Shown in pieces: positions 16,146 through 23,659 of a stretch of 26,727 nucleotides of DNA. The stretch's first letter is position 1, and every line of letters starts with the position of its first letter. Source of the stretch: Candidatus Gastranaerophilales bacterium (lineage in GTDB: Bacteria > Cyanobacteriota > Vampirovibrionia > Gastranaerophilales > Gastranaerophilaceae); contig CAJUKY010000022.1 in the NCBI GenBank assembly GCA_910587055.1, positions 1 through 26,727 of the forward strand. The letters run 5' to 3'. The position numbers and the translations under genes were made by a program. The notes beneath the pieces were generated by a model. That model did no database searches. It saw only the letters and a program-made list of their open reading frames with translations, and was not told where the DNA came from.

Positions 16146-17228
16146 ATGAGAAGATTTTTAAAAGTTTTTAAGAATACAACCGTAAGGATAATCAGTTTTT
16201 TATTGTTTGTCCTTTTTATTGCAAGTATTTTTATATTTAAAGATTTTTATAAATCACAATGGCATAAAACTTTGAGCTTTTATTATGTTTATATAGGAGA
16301 CAGTGCATATAAAAAGCATAAACCTCAAAAGGCTATAGAATCTTATATAAAAGCGCTTGAATTGTATCCGCAGCATTACAGGGCTCAATATAACCTCGGT
16401 AATCTTTATGTTGTTTATGAAGATTATTATTCCGCTATGGATGCTTATTCAAAATCGCTTCAGGTAAAACCCGATTACACTGTTGCAAGAATAAACTATG
16501 CGATTATTTTATCCGAGGCTGCTTTTAATTATGACAGAGCGATTGAAGAATATGATTTAGCGGTTACAAATATTCCGAAATGGTTCTACATACCTTTTAT
16601 TGTGAATAAAAAGCACTCTTTTAAGCACAATAAAGCTGTTGCTTATTACAATCAAGGGCTTGCGTGGCGCGGCAAATCGCTTTTAGAAGGCGAAGACAGA
16701 TTTTTAGCAAGACAGTATCTTGAAAATGCTGTTAAATCATATGAAAAAGCTTTAAAAACAATGAAAACCTTTGATGTTTATTATAATCTTGCAATAGTGC
16801 ATCATCTTTTGAGAAATTCCGACTATGCGGGATATTACTATTGCAAGGCCATTGAAAAAGAACCCATGAGATATGAAGGGCATTATAATTATGCAATTCT
16901 TTTAAGGGGTATGAAAAAATATTCCGATTCAATGGATGAATTTAAAAAGGCGGGACTTCTTCTTGATTCTAAGGGTGACGGCAATAAAACAAGATATGTT
17001 TATGATATTTTAAATGAAGTAAATCAAAAATATTCAGCATCCGATGAATATGCTCAATTAAAAGAAAGAATTGAAGAAGAGAAAAAACAGGGCATAGAAT
17101 CCATTAAAGAAGAAACATCATATGTTAAGGGTAAAACCCTTGTGCTTGAAGAATCTAAAGGTTCTATGATTAAAAGTTTTAAAAAATGCACCGGAAGAAA
17201 ATATTTTGAGGACAGTATAAGAAATTGA
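16146..17228 (+). CDS. Membrane-anchored TPR protein (360 aa)
   Basis: Residues 13-32 form one N-terminal membrane helix (VRIISFLLFVLFIASIFIFK) preceded by basic residues, so the rest likely faces the periplasm. TPR units follow: DSAYKKHKPQKAIESYIKAL (about 52-71), AQYNLGNLYVVYEDYYSAMD, VARINYAIILSEAAFNYDRA, and later VYYNLAIVHHLLRNSDYAGY and GHYNYAILLRGMKKYSDSMD. A charged, coiled-coil-prone tail ends the protein. It lies 53 nt after the first TPR gene, and its stop overlaps the start of the cyclase gene by 4 nt, so the three form one transcription unit. A role as a scaffold that passes signals to the cyclase is possible; the sequence alone does not show it. Confidence 0.85.
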   Translation: MRRFLKVFKNTTVRIISFLLFVLFIASIFIFKDFYKSQWHKTLSFYYVYIGDSAYKKHKPQKAIESYIKALELYPQHYRAQYNLGNLYVVYEDYYSAMDAYSKSLQVKPDYTVARINYAIILSEAAFNYDRAIEEYDLAVTNIPKWFYIPFIVNKKHSFKHNKAVAYYNQGLAWRGKSLLEGEDRFLARQYLENAVKSYEKALKTMKTFDVYYNLAIVHHLLRNSDYAGYYYCKAIEKEPMRYEGHYNYAILLRGMKKYSDSMDEFKKAGLLLDSKGDGNKTRYVYDILNEVNQKYSASDEYAQLKERIEEEKKQGIESIKEETSYVKGKTLVLEESKGSMIKSFKKCTGRKYFEDSIRN

Positions 17229-18604
17229 AAACAAACGAGAAAAGCATATATAATTTTTTACTTGATTTAGCAAACGCTTTTGAAATTTCAAAAACGGAGG
17301 TTGAATTAACAGAGAGCCTTAAAAAAGTGTTCGGTGCATTTTGTGATATAACCGAATTCAAGATTTTTCTTTATGATGAAGTATTAAACTCCCTGAAGGA
17401 TTTTACAAAACCATGGGAAGTTTTAAAAAAAGATTACCGGGCTAATATTTTAAACAGCTATTTTTGTTCTTTTAAATATAATACGACAGATTATATTAAA
17501 GAAAAGGATGAGCTTGTTTTTCCCGTATATGATAAACGGAAGCTTTCAGGGATTGTATACATAAAAGGCAAGATAAAGAATAAAGTTTTGCTTGAAATTT
17601 TGTCTCTTGTATCAAAACAAGTTTCATTTGCCATGAATAGCTTGAAAAATACGGAAGAGATGGTAATTCAAGAAAAATTCCATCAAACCGTAAGGAATAT
17701 TGCAAAAATTATTGAAACGCAATATGAATTAAATTACATAATGCCTGTTTTGGGGGAAATGATAGACAGCTTTATATCAGAACACCTTATTTATGTGTTT
17801 TTAAAGGTGCCGAAGAAAAAGAATTACAAGCTTATATGGCCGAATAACTGTTCCGATGCAAGAATTTTTGATTATTTAAGTGTTATTAATCCAAAATCTA
17901 CCGCTATTCTTGAAGATGAAGGAAAAATAGGAATTTTTCCTCTGTTTTGCGACGGGAAAATATTCGGTGCAATTGTTGCAAAAAGCCAGAACGAAAAACT
18001 GAATGACAAAGATACTGATTATTTGATTGAAATTTCAAAACAGGCTTCAACTACGGTAGACAGAGCAAGTTCATATATGAAAATACTTGAACATGCAACG
18101 CTTGATGCCTTAACGGGATTAAATAACAGACATCAGTTTCATACGCGTCTGCATTCTGAAGTTGCAAATGCCAAGCGTCAGAAATCAAGTCTGTGCTGTA
18201 TTATGACCGATATAGATTTCTTTAAATCCGTAAATGATACTTACGGGCATGCTGTAGGGGATTGCGTTTTGAAAACCGTTGCAAAGGCTATAAAAAAAGA
18301 ACTAAGAGAATATGATATCCCGTCGCGCTACGGCGGAGAAGAATTTACAATACTTCTTCCGAATACTTCGCTTGATGAAGCAACGGTTGTAGCAGAGCGT
18401 TTAAGATACAGTATTGAAAAGAAAATGATAAATATTGAAGAATATAATATTGAAAATGTTTCAAATATCAATGTTACGATTTCTGTTGGTGTTGCACAGT
18501 ATAAAAACGGCATGAAGGAACCTGAAAACCTTTATCAGACTGCAGATAAGGCGCTTTATACCGCAAAAGAAAGCGGCAGAAACAGGGTAATTGTAGCAGA
18601 TTAA
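17225..18604 (+). CDS. Diguanylate cyclase with GAF-like sensory region (GGDEF)
   Basis: Makes cyclic di-GMP from GTP. The C-terminal ~170 residues are a complete GGDEF domain: LTGLNNRHQFHTRL, the metal/substrate segment MTDIDFFKSVNDTYGHAVGD, active-site GGEEF at 370-374, and SVGVAQY. An RxxD inhibitory site (R361EYD364) lies exactly five residues before GGEEF, so product feedback inhibition is expected. The first ~285 residues look like two degenerate GAF-type domains (ELVFPVYDKRKLSGIVYIKG and GIFPLFCDGKIFGAIVA), with no membrane segment. It starts with TTG, overlapping the stop of the TPR gene by 4 nt, with GAGGA about 13 nt upstream. Cyclic di-GMP commonly controls type IV pili, which fits the other genes here. 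Confidence 0.93.
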   Translation: MKTNEKSIYNFLLDLANAFEISKTEVELTESLKKVFGAFCDITEFKIFLYDEVLNSLKDFTKPWEVLKKDYRANILNSYFCSFKYNTTDYIKEKDELVFPVYDKRKLSGIVYIKGKIKNKVLLEILSLVSKQVSFAMNSLKNTEEMVIQEKFHQTVRNIAKIIETQYELNYIMPVLGEMIDSFISEHLIYVFLKVPKKKNYKLIWPNNCSDARIFDYLSVINPKSTAILEDEGKIGIFPLFCDGKIFGAIVAKSQNEKLNDKDTDYLIEISKQASTTVDRASSYMKILEHATLDALTGLNNRHQFHTRLHSEVANAKRQKSSLCCIMTDIDFFKSVNDTYGHAVGDCVLKTVAKAIKKELREYDIPSRYGGEEFTILLPNTSLDEATVVAERLRYSIEKKMINIEEYNIENVSNINVTISVGVAQYKNGMKEPENLYQTADKALYTAKESGRNRVIVAD

Positions 18605-19491
18605 TTCTTTTCAAAGATTAAAGCTCCGCCTTTTGTAAATTTATTTTTACGTTTGTCGACAGCTTCAAATCCTGCTTTAAGAAGGCTTGCGGGGAAAGTT
18701 TTAGAATCTTTTTTTCCTGCTTCTCCTTTATAGTCATAACTTCCGATTACAATCACAGAACCTTTTGCAAGTTTATCATAGAGTTTTACCGCAAAATCCT
18801 CATATTCACTGCTGTTAACGTAAGGCCACATATTACGGCACATAACAATTGAAGGATTTTCGGAATCAATATTTTCTATATCATCAAGAATATTGGCTTC
18901 CTGAAATATTACGGGCTTTGTTACAGCTTTTTTGAGTGCTGCTGCAATTTCAGGCTGTGAGCCCGGCATTTGTTTTATTGTTATAAAATCTTCCTTTACT
19001 TTTGATGCACTAATATCAATTTCGGCTGCAATTTGTTTAACCCCGAGCCTGCGGTCTATTTTTCCTGTTTTTTGGTTTTCAATATTTTTTGCGATTGTAT
19101 TTTCATCAATATCTCTTGCATAAATCGGGAAAAATTTTTCGGCATCATCTTTAAATTTATGCTGCAACAGCATAGAAAGACTGTAAGCTTCGCACCCTTC
19201 CGAACAGGCGTAATCGTAAGTGTTCACCTTATTATAATCTTTAAATCTTTCTTTTAAATATTCACTGAATATATTCCAATCTATGTCATCTCTGAAAAAT
19301 TGGGTCGAGCCGCTTATATAAATTTCGCCGCCATCCAGTACCTGTCCTCTTTTTAGAACAGGTTTGCTTTTTATAAATTCATCATTTGACGGATAAGCAG
19401 GATAATAATCATTTTCGGATTTGCCTTTGCCTTTAAAATGATTAAAATTTATTTTATTTACGGTATGAAAAGTAACAGGGGATAAAAGCAC
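18601..19491 (-). CDS. CheR-like SAM-dependent methyltransferase, divergent
   Basis: Motifs line up with the catalytic domain of CheR-type protein methyltransferases: STQFFRD (62-68; CheR T.FFRD), ACSEGCEAYSLSM (95-107; CheR ACSTGEEPYS), ARDIDENTI (125-133; CheR A.DID), ANILD (199-203) and CRNMWPYV (218-225; CheR CRNVLIYF). The glutamate pair and proline of the SAM loop are altered (GEEP to GCEA), and the usual N-terminal helical domain is replaced by about 60 unfamiliar residues. A CheR role on a chemoreceptor is therefore uncertain. It starts with GTG at 19491, with AAAGG upstream. Its stop codon overlaps that of the cyclase gene. cysK lies 69 nt upstream on the same strand. Confidence 0.75.
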   Translation of the reverse strand: MLLSPVTFHTVNKINFNHFKGKGKSENDYYPAYPSNDEFIKSKPVLKRGQVLDGGEIYISGSTQFFRDDIDWNIFSEYLKERFKDYNKVNTYDYACSEGCEAYSLSMLLQHKFKDDAEKFFPIYARDIDENTIAKNIENQKTGKIDRRLGVKQIAAEIDISASKVKEDFITIKQMPGSQPEIAAALKKAVTKPVIFQEANILDDIENIDSENPSIVMCRNMWPYVNSSEYEDFAVKLYDKLAKGSVIVIGSYDYKGEAGKKDSKTFPASLLKAGFEAVDKRKNKFTKGGALIFEKN

Positions 19492-19560
19492 AATAAAATC
19501 AAGCCTTTCATTTTATTTATAAAAAACAAGGCAAGGAAATAATTTGCTTTAGATTCCAAA

Positions 19561-20493
19561 TTATTTTAAATTTTCAAATAAAACGCTTGATAAGTATCTT
19601 TCGCCGTAATCAGGAAGAATTACAACTATAATTTTATCTTTGTTTTCAGGTCTTTTTGAAACCTCAAGCGCACCGTACATAGCAGCACCCGAGGATATTC
19701 CGCATAAAATTCCTTCTTTTTTTGCAAGGGTGCGCGCGGTTTCAATTGCGTTTTCATTTGATACTTTTATAACTTCATCTAAGATACTTGTATCAAGGGT
19801 TTTGGGGATAAAGCCCGCGCCTATGCCCTGAATTTTGTGCGGTCCTGAGGGTTCACCCGAAATAACGGCGGAAGTTTCAGGTTCTACTGCGACTGCTTTA
19901 AAATCAGGTTTTATTTTTTTAATTGTTCTTGAAATGCCCGTAATCGTGCCGCCTGTGCCGACACCTGCCACAAGAATATCAACTTTTTTATCCGTATCGT
20001 TTAAAATTTCAATTGCGGTTGTTTTTTCGTGCGCCGCAGGATTATCGGGGTTTACAAACTGGCCTATAATTATTGAATTTTGAATTTGTGTTTTTAATTC
20101 TTCCGCTTTTTCAATAGCGCCTTTCATACCCTTTGTGCCTTCCGTTAAAATAAGTTCCGCTCCGTATGCCTTCATTAACATACGGCGTTCAATACTCATA
20201 GTATCCGGCATGGTGATAATAAGCCTGTATCCTTTAATGGCGCACACCCATGATAAACCAATTCCTGTATTTCCGCTTGTAGGTTCAATTATGGTTGTTT
20301 TATCAGGAGAGATTTCCCCTCTTTTTTCGACTTCTTCTATCATATTTAATGCAACACGGTCTTTGATTGAATTTGCAGGGTTAAAACATTCAAGTTTAGC
20401 ATAAATTTTAGCGCAGCCTTCTTTATTTAATTTGTTAATTTCAACAAGGGGAGTATTTCCTGTTAATTCGCAGAGATTTTTTGCAATTTTCAT
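19561..20493 (-). CDS. cysK: Cysteine synthase (O-acetylserine sulfhydrylase)
   Basis: PLP enzyme making cysteine from O-acetylserine and sulfide. 310 aa, full length. PLP lysine is Lys44 in the NPANSIKDR motif, the substrate loop PTSGNTGIGL is at 71-80, the phosphate-binding GVGTGGTITG lies near 176-185, and the C-terminal ILCGISSGAA segment is present. The C-terminus ends soon after LPDYGERYLSSVLF, as in CysK/CysM, so there is no CBS domain. No cysE, sulfate-reduction gene or riboswitch is adjacent. On the minus strand a perfect TTGACA lies about 60 nt upstream (20558-20553), but no well-spaced -10 accompanies it. Confidence 0.96.
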   Translation of the reverse strand: MKIAKNLCELTGNTPLVEINKLNKEGCAKIYAKLECFNPANSIKDRVALNMIEEVEKRGEISPDKTTIIEPTSGNTGIGLSWVCAIKGYRLIITMPDTMSIERRMLMKAYGAELILTEGTKGMKGAIEKAEELKTQIQNSIIIGQFVNPDNPAAHEKTTAIEILNDTDKKVDILVAGVGTGGTITGISRTIKKIKPDFKAVAVEPETSAVISGEPSGPHKIQGIGAGFIPKTLDTSILDEVIKVSNENAIETARTLAKKEGILCGISSGAAMYGALEVSKRPENKDKIIVVILPDYGERYLSSVLFENLK

Positions 20494-20594
20494 ATTTTAC
20501 AAAGCCTTTTTATTTTTTATTATCCTCATTATTGTTTCACTATTTTTAAATTTGTCAATTAGCAAAATTTATTTTTTAAAGGTTTTAAGATGAT

Positions 20595-21377
20595 ATGAAT
20601 ATTTCATACAATAATTTTATCCCCTTTATGGCTCGTGATAAAGAAATAAGAAGAGCTGACGACATTCAAAGAAGAGCAAATAATAATTTTAATTTTATAA
20701 GCTCAAGCCGTATTCAGGATTATTACGAAACAACCAAAAATTATGAAAATAAAATAAAAGCAAAAGGGATATACGACAAATTGACCGGAGTCATACTTGC
20801 CGCAAGATATGCTGCGGAAGCTCTTAATATAACAGGCAACGGCATAGGTGTTTTGTATGCTGATGATTTAGATTTATCCGAACATACGGGGCTTGGCAAT
20901 TGTATGGAATATGCTAAGGCAGCAATGGCGGCACTTTGCGCCAACGGTTATTATAACAGTGAGCGGGTAAATTTAAGATATGAAACTAAATTTATAAATA
21001 AAGAAACAAATGAGGTTGAATACAAAAGCGAAGATACACTTGACCATTCATTTGTAATTACGGATTTAAACTGCAGAAAAGAAAAAGATATTGTAGTTGA
21101 TCCATGGCTTAATTTTGCAGATTATAAAGAAGGTGCCCTTACAAAATTTAAGGATATTTTTGAAGATAAAACAAAATACCTTGAAAAATATCATTGCAAA
21201 TTATTTATGATTGAAAAATTGCAGAACGGAGAAGAATATAATCCCGAAGATTATAAGATGGAAACGGAATTTGTATTTGCCCCGCGCGAAGCACATGCAA
21301 CAAAGCATGAAAAAGAAAGACTGGGTGATTATGCAAGGACAATTTATCCCGGGCTAATTATAAATTCCAAAGCTTAA
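20595..21377 (+). CDS. Unknown protein with candidate Cys-His-Asp triad (transglutaminase/deamidase-like fold), 260 aa
   Basis: I do not recognise a named family. Three short motifs stand out in the right order for papain/transglutaminase-like folds: TGLGNCMEYAKAAMAAL (Cys103 at the head of a helix), TLDHSFVITDL (His151 on a strand) and DIVVDPWLNF (Asp169 before Pro-Trp). This order and motif style resemble the deamidase domains of Pasteurella toxin and Salmonella SseI, although the Cys-His spacing (48) is somewhat longer. No signal peptide or membrane helix is visible. The start follows AAAGG by 12 nt. It is divergent from cysK and precedes the phosphorylase gene by 208 nt. It could be a cytoplasmic housekeeping hydrolase, an effector or a bacteriocin-like enzyme; function is unproven. 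Confidence 0.6.
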   Translation: MNISYNNFIPFMARDKEIRRADDIQRRANNNFNFISSSRIQDYYETTKNYENKIKAKGIYDKLTGVILAARYAAEALNITGNGIGVLYADDLDLSEHTGLGNCMEYAKAAMAALCANGYYNSERVNLRYETKFINKETNEVEYKSEDTLDHSFVITDLNCRKEKDIVVDPWLNFADYKEGALTKFKDIFEDKTKYLEKYHCKLFMIEKLQNGEEYNPEDYKMETEFVFAPREAHATKHEKERLGDYARTIYPGLIINSKA

Positions 21378-21585
21378 TCAGCATGGCAAATACACATCAT
21401 AAAAGTTTTATTAAGTTTTGTTGCAAAGAAAATTGTATGGGTGGAATTTCTCTCTTTTTTAAATATAATTGTTAAGGCGAAATGATTAATACAAAAGAAT
21501 TAGTTTTTTTGTTTGTTTAGATACGGAAAAATGTTTGTGTTAATATTTTGTTATAGTAGTAGTTTAGATAATAGAGGACAAAATT

Positions 21586-23280
21586 ATGTCATTACCTAAC
21601 GTAGCATACTTTTCAATGGAAATCGCATTAGATCAATCATTAGCAACCTATTCAGGAGGTTTGGGGTTTTTAGCAGGTTCGCATATGCAATCAGCAGGTT
21701 ACCTTCAAATGCCTATGGTTGGGGTTACTATTCTATGGTCTTACGGTTATTACGATCAAAGAATTAATGAAAACGGTGAAGTTGAAGTTGCATATATCAG
21801 AAAACATTATGACTATTTAACGGATTTAAATGTTCAAACAACAGTTAATGTTTTCGGTGAAGATGTTATAGTTAAAGCTTTCAGAGTAGAGCCCGAATTA
21901 TTCGGTTCATGCCCTGTTTACCTTTTAACAACCGATGTAGACGGCAACAGCGAATGGGCAAGAAGAATTTCTCATAAACTCTATGACGGAGATGAAAAAA
22001 TCCGTGTTGCTCAAGAAACGGTTCTCGGTATCGGGGGTGTTAGAATTCTTCAAGAAGTCGGCTACAACTTTGATGTTGTTCATATGAATGAAGGCCATGC
22101 GCTTCCTGCCGCATTTGAATTATTAAGACAATATAACGGTAATCTTAAAGAAGTTAAGAAAAAAGTTGTATTTACAACTCACACACCTGTTGCGGCAGGT
22201 AACGAGGTTCACTGGGTTGATACACTTGTTGAAGGCGGTTTCTTTGCAGGCGCTTCACGTGAAACAGCAGTTGAACTCGGCGGAGAGAATTTCTCATTAA
22301 CGGTTGCAGCTTTAAGAATGAGCAGAATCGCAAATGCCGTATCTCAATTACACGGTCTTGTTGCTAAGAAAATGTGGGATTGGGTAGGCGGCAAATGTCC
22401 TATCAAAGCTATTACAAACGCTGTTAACCAGCACTACTGGCAGGATGCAAGAATTGCAAATGCTCACAGCAATGATGAATTGCTCGGTGCAAAATATGAA
22501 ATGAAAAAGGATTTATTCCAGTACATTGCAGATACTCAAGGTAAAAGATTTGACCCCAATGTTTTAACAATTACATGGGCAAGAAGATTTGCTGATTATA
22601 AAAGAGCATGGCTTATCTTAATGGATAAACCGCGTATTGAAAAATTATTAAACGAAAATAAAGTTCAATTAATTTTTGCAGGTAAATTCCACCCTGATGA
22701 CACAATGGGCAAAGAAATGTTCAATAAGATTTTAAAAGAATCTTACAGCATGAAAAACGTTGTAGTTCTTCCGGGATACGAACTGGCGCTTTCCGCAAGA
22801 CTTAAAAAAGGCACCGATATCTGGTTAAATACTCCGCTCAGACCTTTTGAAGCTTCAGGAACTTCAGGCATGAGCGCTAATATGAACGGTGCATTGCACT
22901 TCTCAACATTTGACGGCTGGACCGTTGAAGGTACTTTCCCCGGAATTAACGGCTACACCGTTGAATATCCCGGTTTGGATGATGATATTCCATGGGAAGA
23001 AAGACACTGGAAAGATCATCAATGTGTAATGAGCACATTAGAAAACGAAATCATTCCTACTTATTATGAAAATAAACAGGAATGGGCAAGATTAATGAGA
23101 CAGGCAATCAGAACATCTGAAGCTTATTTCAATTCTGACAGAATGGTTATTGAATACTACAACAGATTATATAAACCTATTGCACACGCCGGAACTCAGG
23201 CAGGCATGGAGGAAGAAGAAGATTCCAAAATGGCTGAAAATCCGAACCTTGATGCATGGACTTATTCAAACATTAAGTAA
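21586..23280 (+). CDS. glgP: Alpha-glucan (glycogen) phosphorylase family protein, short form, PLP lysine replaced
   Basis: GT35-like protein of the short alpha-glucan phosphorylase group (564 aa). Recognisable are SMEIALDQSLATYSGGLG (10-27), HMNEGHALPAAFELLR (166-181), TTHTPVAAGNEVHW (197-210), WARRFADYKRAW (331-342), FAGKFHPDD (364-372) and LNTPLRPFEASGTSGM (414-429). In normal phosphorylases the last motif continues GMK, with the lysine holding pyridoxal phosphate; here residue 430 is Ser (AGC at 22873-22875). The enzyme therefore may not perform phosphorolysis. It could be a repurposed glycosyltransferase or glucan-binding protein. Shine-Dalgarno AGAGGA lies 8 nt before the ATG. The 208-bp upstream gap shows no clear promoter. 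No other glycogen gene is nearby. A strong terminator follows. Confidence 0.85.
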   Translation: MSLPNVAYFSMEIALDQSLATYSGGLGFLAGSHMQSAGYLQMPMVGVTILWSYGYYDQRINENGEVEVAYIRKHYDYLTDLNVQTTVNVFGEDVIVKAFRVEPELFGSCPVYLLTTDVDGNSEWARRISHKLYDGDEKIRVAQETVLGIGGVRILQEVGYNFDVVHMNEGHALPAAFELLRQYNGNLKEVKKKVVFTTHTPVAAGNEVHWVDTLVEGGFFAGASRETAVELGGENFSLTVAALRMSRIANAVSQLHGLVAKKMWDWVGGKCPIKAITNAVNQHYWQDARIANAHSNDELLGAKYEMKKDLFQYIADTQGKRFDPNVLTITWARRFADYKRAWLILMDKPRIEKLLNENKVQLIFAGKFHPDDTMGKEMFNKILKESYSMKNVVVLPGYELALSARLKKGTDIWLNTPLRPFEASGTSGMSANMNGALHFSTFDGWTVEGTFPGINGYTVEYPGLDDDIPWEERHWKDHQCVMSTLENEIIPTYYENKQEWARLMRQAIRTSEAYFNSDRMVIEYYNRLYKPIAHAGTQAGMEEEEDSKMAENPNLDAWTYSNIK

Positions 23281-23304
23281 GGTTTAGATAATTTTATAAA
23301 ACTT

Positions 23305-23337
23305 AAAACCTCACCTTTATTACAGGGTGAGGTTTTT
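23305..23337. terminator. Bidirectional intrinsic terminator
   Basis: AAAACCTCACC (23305-23315) pairs with GGTGAGGTTTT (23326-23336) around a 10-nt loop, with T runs on both strands. It lies between the convergent phosphorylase gene and the RHH gene at 23356 and probably serves both. Confidence 0.88.
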
Positions 23338-23355
23338 AAATACAAATAAATTTAT

Positions 23356-23520
23356 TTAATCTTCTTTATCTAAATGTTTCAGCGCATATTCACAGCATTG
23401 CTGCACCAGATTATTTAAAGAAACCCCTTGTTCCTGTGCAACTACTTGTAATTCCTGTACAAGTTTTACAGGAAGCCTGAATGTTTTATTTATCATTTCG
23501 GGTTTTTCAACTTTAAACAT
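23356..23520 (-). CDS. Ribbon-helix-helix regulator A (54 aa)
   Basis: Translates from the ATG at 23520 as a 54-residue protein: a basic N-terminus, the strand NKTFRLPVKLVQELQVVAQ, then EQGVSLNNLVQQCCEYALKH. A short strand followed by two helices is the Arc/MetJ/CopG pattern, and such proteins bind DNA as dimers through the strand. Shine-Dalgarno AGAGGTG lies 8 nt upstream. It has the same length as the RHH protein at 26294 and shares the ending NxLxxQCxEYALKxx, so the two are paralogues. It is divergent from glycine-rich prepilin module 2, with 139 bp and a candidate operator between them. The likely role is control of that gene and of itself. Confidence 0.82.
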   Translation of the reverse strand: MFKVEKPEMINKTFRLPVKLVQELQVVAQEQGVSLNNLVQQCCEYALKHLDKED

Positions 23521-23582
23521 AATTACACACCTCTTTTTTTATTCTATGTGCAATTTTTGTATATTTATATACCCCATATGTA

Positions 23583-23600
23583 CACTTAAAAAAATAAGTG
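23583..23600. promoter_or_regulatory. Candidate operator upstream of pilin module 2
   Basis: Perfect inverted repeat CACTTA-AAAAAA-TAAGTG, followed by a further CACT at 23608-23611 (AGTG-N7-CACT) and by TAACA-TG-TGTTA at 23611-23622, which runs into the -10 box. Alternating CACT/AGTG half-sites at the promoter are what a small dimeric RHH regulator would bind. Confidence 0.45.
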
Positions 23601-23617
23601 CAATTTACACTAACATG

Positions 23618-23626
23618 TGTTATTAT
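23618..23626 (+). promoter_or_regulatory. Extended -10 promoter of pilin module 2
   Basis: TGTTATTAT is an extended -10 (TGn followed by TATTAT). The upstream -35 is weak (TGCAAT at 23599-23604, 16-bp spacer), which would fit a need for an activator or for the extended element. The leader is about 27 nt and holds GAGG. Confidence 0.5.
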
Positions 23627-23659
23627 TTCCATGAATATATTTTATAAAAGAGGTAAATT

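Noticed and set aside
20494..20594. Possible cysteine-related riboswitch or operator upstream of cysK
   Set aside because: The 101-bp gap is AT-rich with no stable stem and no recognisable riboswitch core; only a lone TTGACA is present.
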